DNA of 15,662 nt, from NCBI GenBank assembly GCA_934183165.1, contig CAKPRZ010000018.1, forward strand, positions 1-15,662, written 5' to 3'. The position numbers and the translations under genes were made by a program. The DNA is from an uncultured Bacilli bacterium (lineage in GTDB: Bacteria > Bacillota_I > Bacilli_A > RF39 > UBA660). Below the pieces are notes generated by a model, which did no database searches, had not been told where the DNA came from, and worked only from the letters and a program-made list of their open reading frames with translations. Below, piece after piece: positions 13,765-15,662 of the stretch; the first letter of the stretch is position 1; each line of letters opens with the position of its first letter.

Positions 13765-14988
13765 ATGAATTTATATGAGGAATTAAAATGGAGAGGTCTA
13801 ATCCAAGATATAAGTAGTCCAGAACTAATTGATAAATTAAATAATGAAAGCTTAACTTTTTATATAGGAACTGATCCAACTGCTGACTCTATGCATATTG
13901 GACATTATTCATCTTTTTTGATTTCTAAAAGATTAGCAAAAGCAGGACATCATCCTATTTTATTGGTTGGTGGAGCAACTGGACTTATAGGCGATCCTAA
14001 GCCTACCGCAGAACGTCCCATGATTTCTAAAGAAGAAGTTGAACATAATTTTAAAGGGTTAAAACGTCAAGCAGAAGAAATTTTTGGCTTTGAAGTTGTT
14101 AATAATTATGATTGGACTAAAGATATAAACGTAATTGATTTTTTACGTGATTATGGTAAATATTTTAATATTAATTATATGCTAGCTAAAGATAAAGTAA
14201 AATCTAGACTTGATAGTGGGATTACATATGCTGAATTTTCATATATGATTCTTCAAGCACTTGATTTTATGCATTTATATGAGACAAGAGGCTGTACTTT
14301 ACAAGTGGCTGGTTCTGATCAATGGGGTAATATAACTTCTGGTATAGAGCTAGTGAGAAAAAAACTGGATACTGAAATTTATGGTATGGTTATGCCATTA
14401 GTTACTGATTCTAATGGTGTTAAATTTGGTAAAACAGAAGGTAATGCATTATGGCTTGATAAAAACAAGACTTCTAGCTATGAATTATATCAGTATTTGA
14501 TAAATTTGGAAGATTCTATGATAATAGAGTATTTAAAGAAGCTTACTTTCTTAAGCAAAGAAGAAATAGAAGAGATTGAGAAAAAACATAATGAAAATCC
14601 AGAGTTAAGAGAAGCACATAAAGCATTAGCAAGGGAAGTTATAACAGATTTGCATGGTAAGGAAGAATATGAACATGCTGTAAAATTGAGTAATGTTTTG
14701 TTTAGCGGAAATGTTAGTGAATTAACTGCTAAAGAAATTGAAGAGGTATTTAAAGGTGTTCCTAACTTTTCAAAAGAAGAAGATACATTAATAAATATTA
14801 TTACTAGTTGTAATATTGCATCAAGTAGAAGAGAAGCAAGAGAATTTATTAATAATGGAGCTATTAGTGTTAATGGTAATGTTATTAAAGATGAAAATTA
14901 TCTTGTAGATAAAAATTGTGCAATAGAGGGAAAATATATAGTTATTAGAAGAGGAAAGAAAAAATACTCTTTGATAACTTTGATATAA
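13765..14988 (+). CDS. tyrS: Tyrosine--tRNA ligase
   Basis: This enzyme charges tRNA-Tyr with tyrosine at the expense of ATP (class I aminoacyl-tRNA synthetase). The 407 residues are full length. The tyrosine pocket start FYIGTDPTADSMHIGH includes the HIGH motif at 44-47. GSDQWGNITSG is the tyrosine-binding segment near residue 190. KFGKT (220-224) is the family's KMSKS counterpart. A C-terminal S4 RNA-binding domain (about 340-405) contains SSRREAREFINNGAISVNG. The start at 13765 has AAGGAGG (13754-13760) four bases upstream. Expression is under the T-box leader. The downstream sugar-transferase gene has its own promoter inside the end of this gene. Confidence 0.98.
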   Translation: MNLYEELKWRGLIQDISSPELIDKLNNESLTFYIGTDPTADSMHIGHYSSFLISKRLAKAGHHPILLVGGATGLIGDPKPTAERPMISKEEVEHNFKGLKRQAEEIFGFEVVNNYDWTKDINVIDFLRDYGKYFNINYMLAKDKVKSRLDSGITYAEFSYMILQALDFMHLYETRGCTLQVAGSDQWGNITSGIELVRKKLDTEIYGMVMPLVTDSNGVKFGKTEGNALWLDKNKTSSYELYQYLINLEDSMIIEYLKKLTFLSKEEIEEIEKKHNENPELREAHKALAREVITDLHGKEEYEHAVKLSNVLFSGNVSELTAKEIEEVFKGVPNFSKEEDTLINIITSCNIASSRREAREFINNGAISVNGNVIKDENYLVDKNCAIEGKYIVIRRGKKKYSLITLI

Positions 14989-14998
14989 ATGTTATAAT
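14971..14998 (+). promoter_or_regulatory. Promoter of the sugar-transferase gene
   Basis: TTGATA (14971-14976, five of six), a 16-base spacer, and a perfect TATAAT (14993-14998) with a TG extension. The -35 lies inside the last codons of tyrS. Transcription would start near 15005, giving a leader of about 18 bases that includes GGGGAGG. Confidence 0.75.
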
Positions 14999-15022
14999 GT
15001 AATCACTATAGGGGAGGTAGTT

Positions 15023-15556
15023 ATGTATAAAAAGTTTTTCAAAAGATTTTTAGATGTTATTTTTTCATTAATATTGATAGTTATACTATCTCCATTAATT
15101 TTAATAACTTATCTTATAACATTACTTCATATTGGAAAGCCTATATTTGATATAAGATTTCCAAGAGAAGGAAAAAATAAAAAACCATTTTATATGTTGA
15201 AATTTAGAACAAGAGTTTATGATACTGGTGATATATGGGGTAGAAAAACAAAACTAAGTTATATAATTGATAAATTTAAATTAAACGAATTACCTCAACT
15301 ATTTAATATATTAGTTGGTGATATGTCATTTGTTGGACCTAGGGCTTTTATTTGCGGAGAAGATTTACCAGAAGGTCGTATTAGTAAAAAAAGATATTTA
15401 GTTAGACCTGGTGTTACTGGCCTTTTTCAAGTTAGTGATTTGAAATATCATAAAGAAAAATTAAAATGTGATATAGAGTATTATGATAATTTAAGTTTTC
15501 TGCTTGATTTAAAAATTTTATTAAAAACACCAATATCTATTATTAAAAAGCTATAA
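15023..15556 (+). CDS. Bacterial sugar transferase (priming phosphoglycosyl transferase family), divergent
   Basis: Members of this family (PF02397; PglC, WcaJ C-terminal domain) move a phosphosugar from a UDP-sugar to undecaprenyl phosphate, the first step of many surface glycans. The 177 residues contain the N-terminal membrane helix (about 3-32, FFKRFLDVIFSLILIVILSP), KFRT at 60-63, LVGDMSFVGPRAF near 98-110, RPGVTGLFQVS near 132-142 and LDLKILLKT near the end, so the family is clear. Two things are odd. The catalytic dyad usually written DELPQ reads NELPQ (Asn88-Glu89), and the segment after FQVS is shorter and diverges from the usual pattern. The ATG follows GGGGAGG at 15011-15017. The partner glycosyltransferases are not in the window. 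Confidence 0.88.
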   Translation: MYKKFFKRFLDVIFSLILIVILSPLILITYLITLLHIGKPIFDIRFPREGKNKKPFYMLKFRTRVYDTGDIWGRKTKLSYIIDKFKLNELPQLFNILVGDMSFVGPRAFICGEDLPEGRISKKRYLVRPGVTGLFQVSDLKYHKEKLKCDIEYYDNLSFLLDLKILLKTPISIIKKL

Positions 15557-15587
15557 AAAAGAGATTAAAATTTTTAATCTCTTTTTT
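15555..15587 (+). terminator. First terminator after the sugar transferase
   Basis: AAAAAAGAGATTAAAA (15555-15570) pairs with TTTTAATCTCTTTTTT (15572-15587), essentially a fully paired hairpin ending in six T. It overlaps the stop codon. Confidence 0.85.
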
Positions 15588-15588
15588 C

Positions 15589-15626
15589 AGACTGTTGACA
15601 AAGTAAAATTTGTTAATAGTCTTTTT
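15589..15626 (+). terminator. Second, tandem terminator
   Basis: AGACTGTTGACAAA (15589-15602) pairs with TTTGTTAATAGTCT (15609-15622) over 14 positions with two G-U pairs, around the loop GTAAAA, followed by TTTT. It begins one base after the first terminator. Confidence 0.75.
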
Positions 15627-15644
15627 ATTTTAATGAAAATGTAT

Positions 15645-15650
15645 TATAAT
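15645..15650 (+). promoter_or_regulatory. Possible -10 box of the next gene
   Basis: TATAAT at 15645-15650 follows the tandem terminators. The -35 position (TTTTTA) is poor, and the gene it would serve is outside the window. Confidence 0.3.
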
Positions 15651-15662
15651 TAAATTGCGAGT

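Noticed and set aside
15595..15600. Perfect TTGACA as a -35 box
   Set aside because: No -10 lies at 16-18 bases (the position reads AGTCTT), and the bases form part of the stem of the second terminator.

Overview
The window is a strongly AT-rich piece of a low-GC Gram-positive chromosome. Several features point to the Firmicutes/Bacilli side, probably an uncultured gut lineage near Erysipelotrichales or RF39: Shine-Dalgarno sites of the AAGGAGG type, a T-box leader, a CIRCE operator, FemAB-type peptidoglycan enzymes, LysM and SleB/CwlJ-type wall proteins, and a YtxH/DUF948-like pair. It is not a wall-less mollicute with a reassigned UGA codon. One FemAB gene ends in TGA (8728-8730), tryptophan in the long frames is TGG, and the only tRNA gene is tRNA-Trp with anticodon CCA. 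The taxonomic placement is inference.

Region 1 (1 to about 2830) is the right part of a small mobile element. It holds a 37-codon ORF, a large serine recombinase with a strong terminator behind it, and a two-helix membrane protein of unknown function whose stop codon abuts the element edge. From 2820 the sequence reads without a stop into the middle of an N-acetylmuramoyl-L-alanine amidase domain followed by five LysM repeats. The element therefore appears to sit inside a cell-wall amidase gene. The 5' half of that gene, with its signal peptide and zinc ligands, is absent from this side.

Region 2 (about 3974-5125) has a CwlJ/SleB-like hydrolase convergent with the truncated amidase, a tRNA-Trp gene with a good promoter and a structured terminator, and a 95-residue protein of unknown function. 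A bidirectional terminator closes the region.

Region 3 (5130-10360, minus strand) carries htpG under a CIRCE operator that overlaps its promoter, a small membrane protein, and two overlapping FemAB-type aminoacyltransferase genes. The FemAB pair has a near-consensus promoter flanked by two AT-rich palindromes. An 84-residue coiled-coil protein follows, divergent from trmB.

Region 4 (10430-15662, plus strand) runs trmB; then a probable four-gene envelope operon (lipoprotein, charged 325-residue protein, DUF948-like membrane protein, YtxH-like protein); then tyrS behind a tyrosine T-box; then a divergent bacterial sugar transferase that closes with two tandem terminators. The window ends in what looks like the promoter of the next gene.

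Much of the content concerns the cell envelope: peptidoglycan cross-bridge synthesis (the FemAB pair), peptidoglycan cleavage (the broken amidase and the CwlJ-like enzyme), membrane-anchored proteins and glycan priming. These are mixed with housekeeping translation and chaperone genes. The least ordinary feature is the recombinase element that interrupts the amidase gene.
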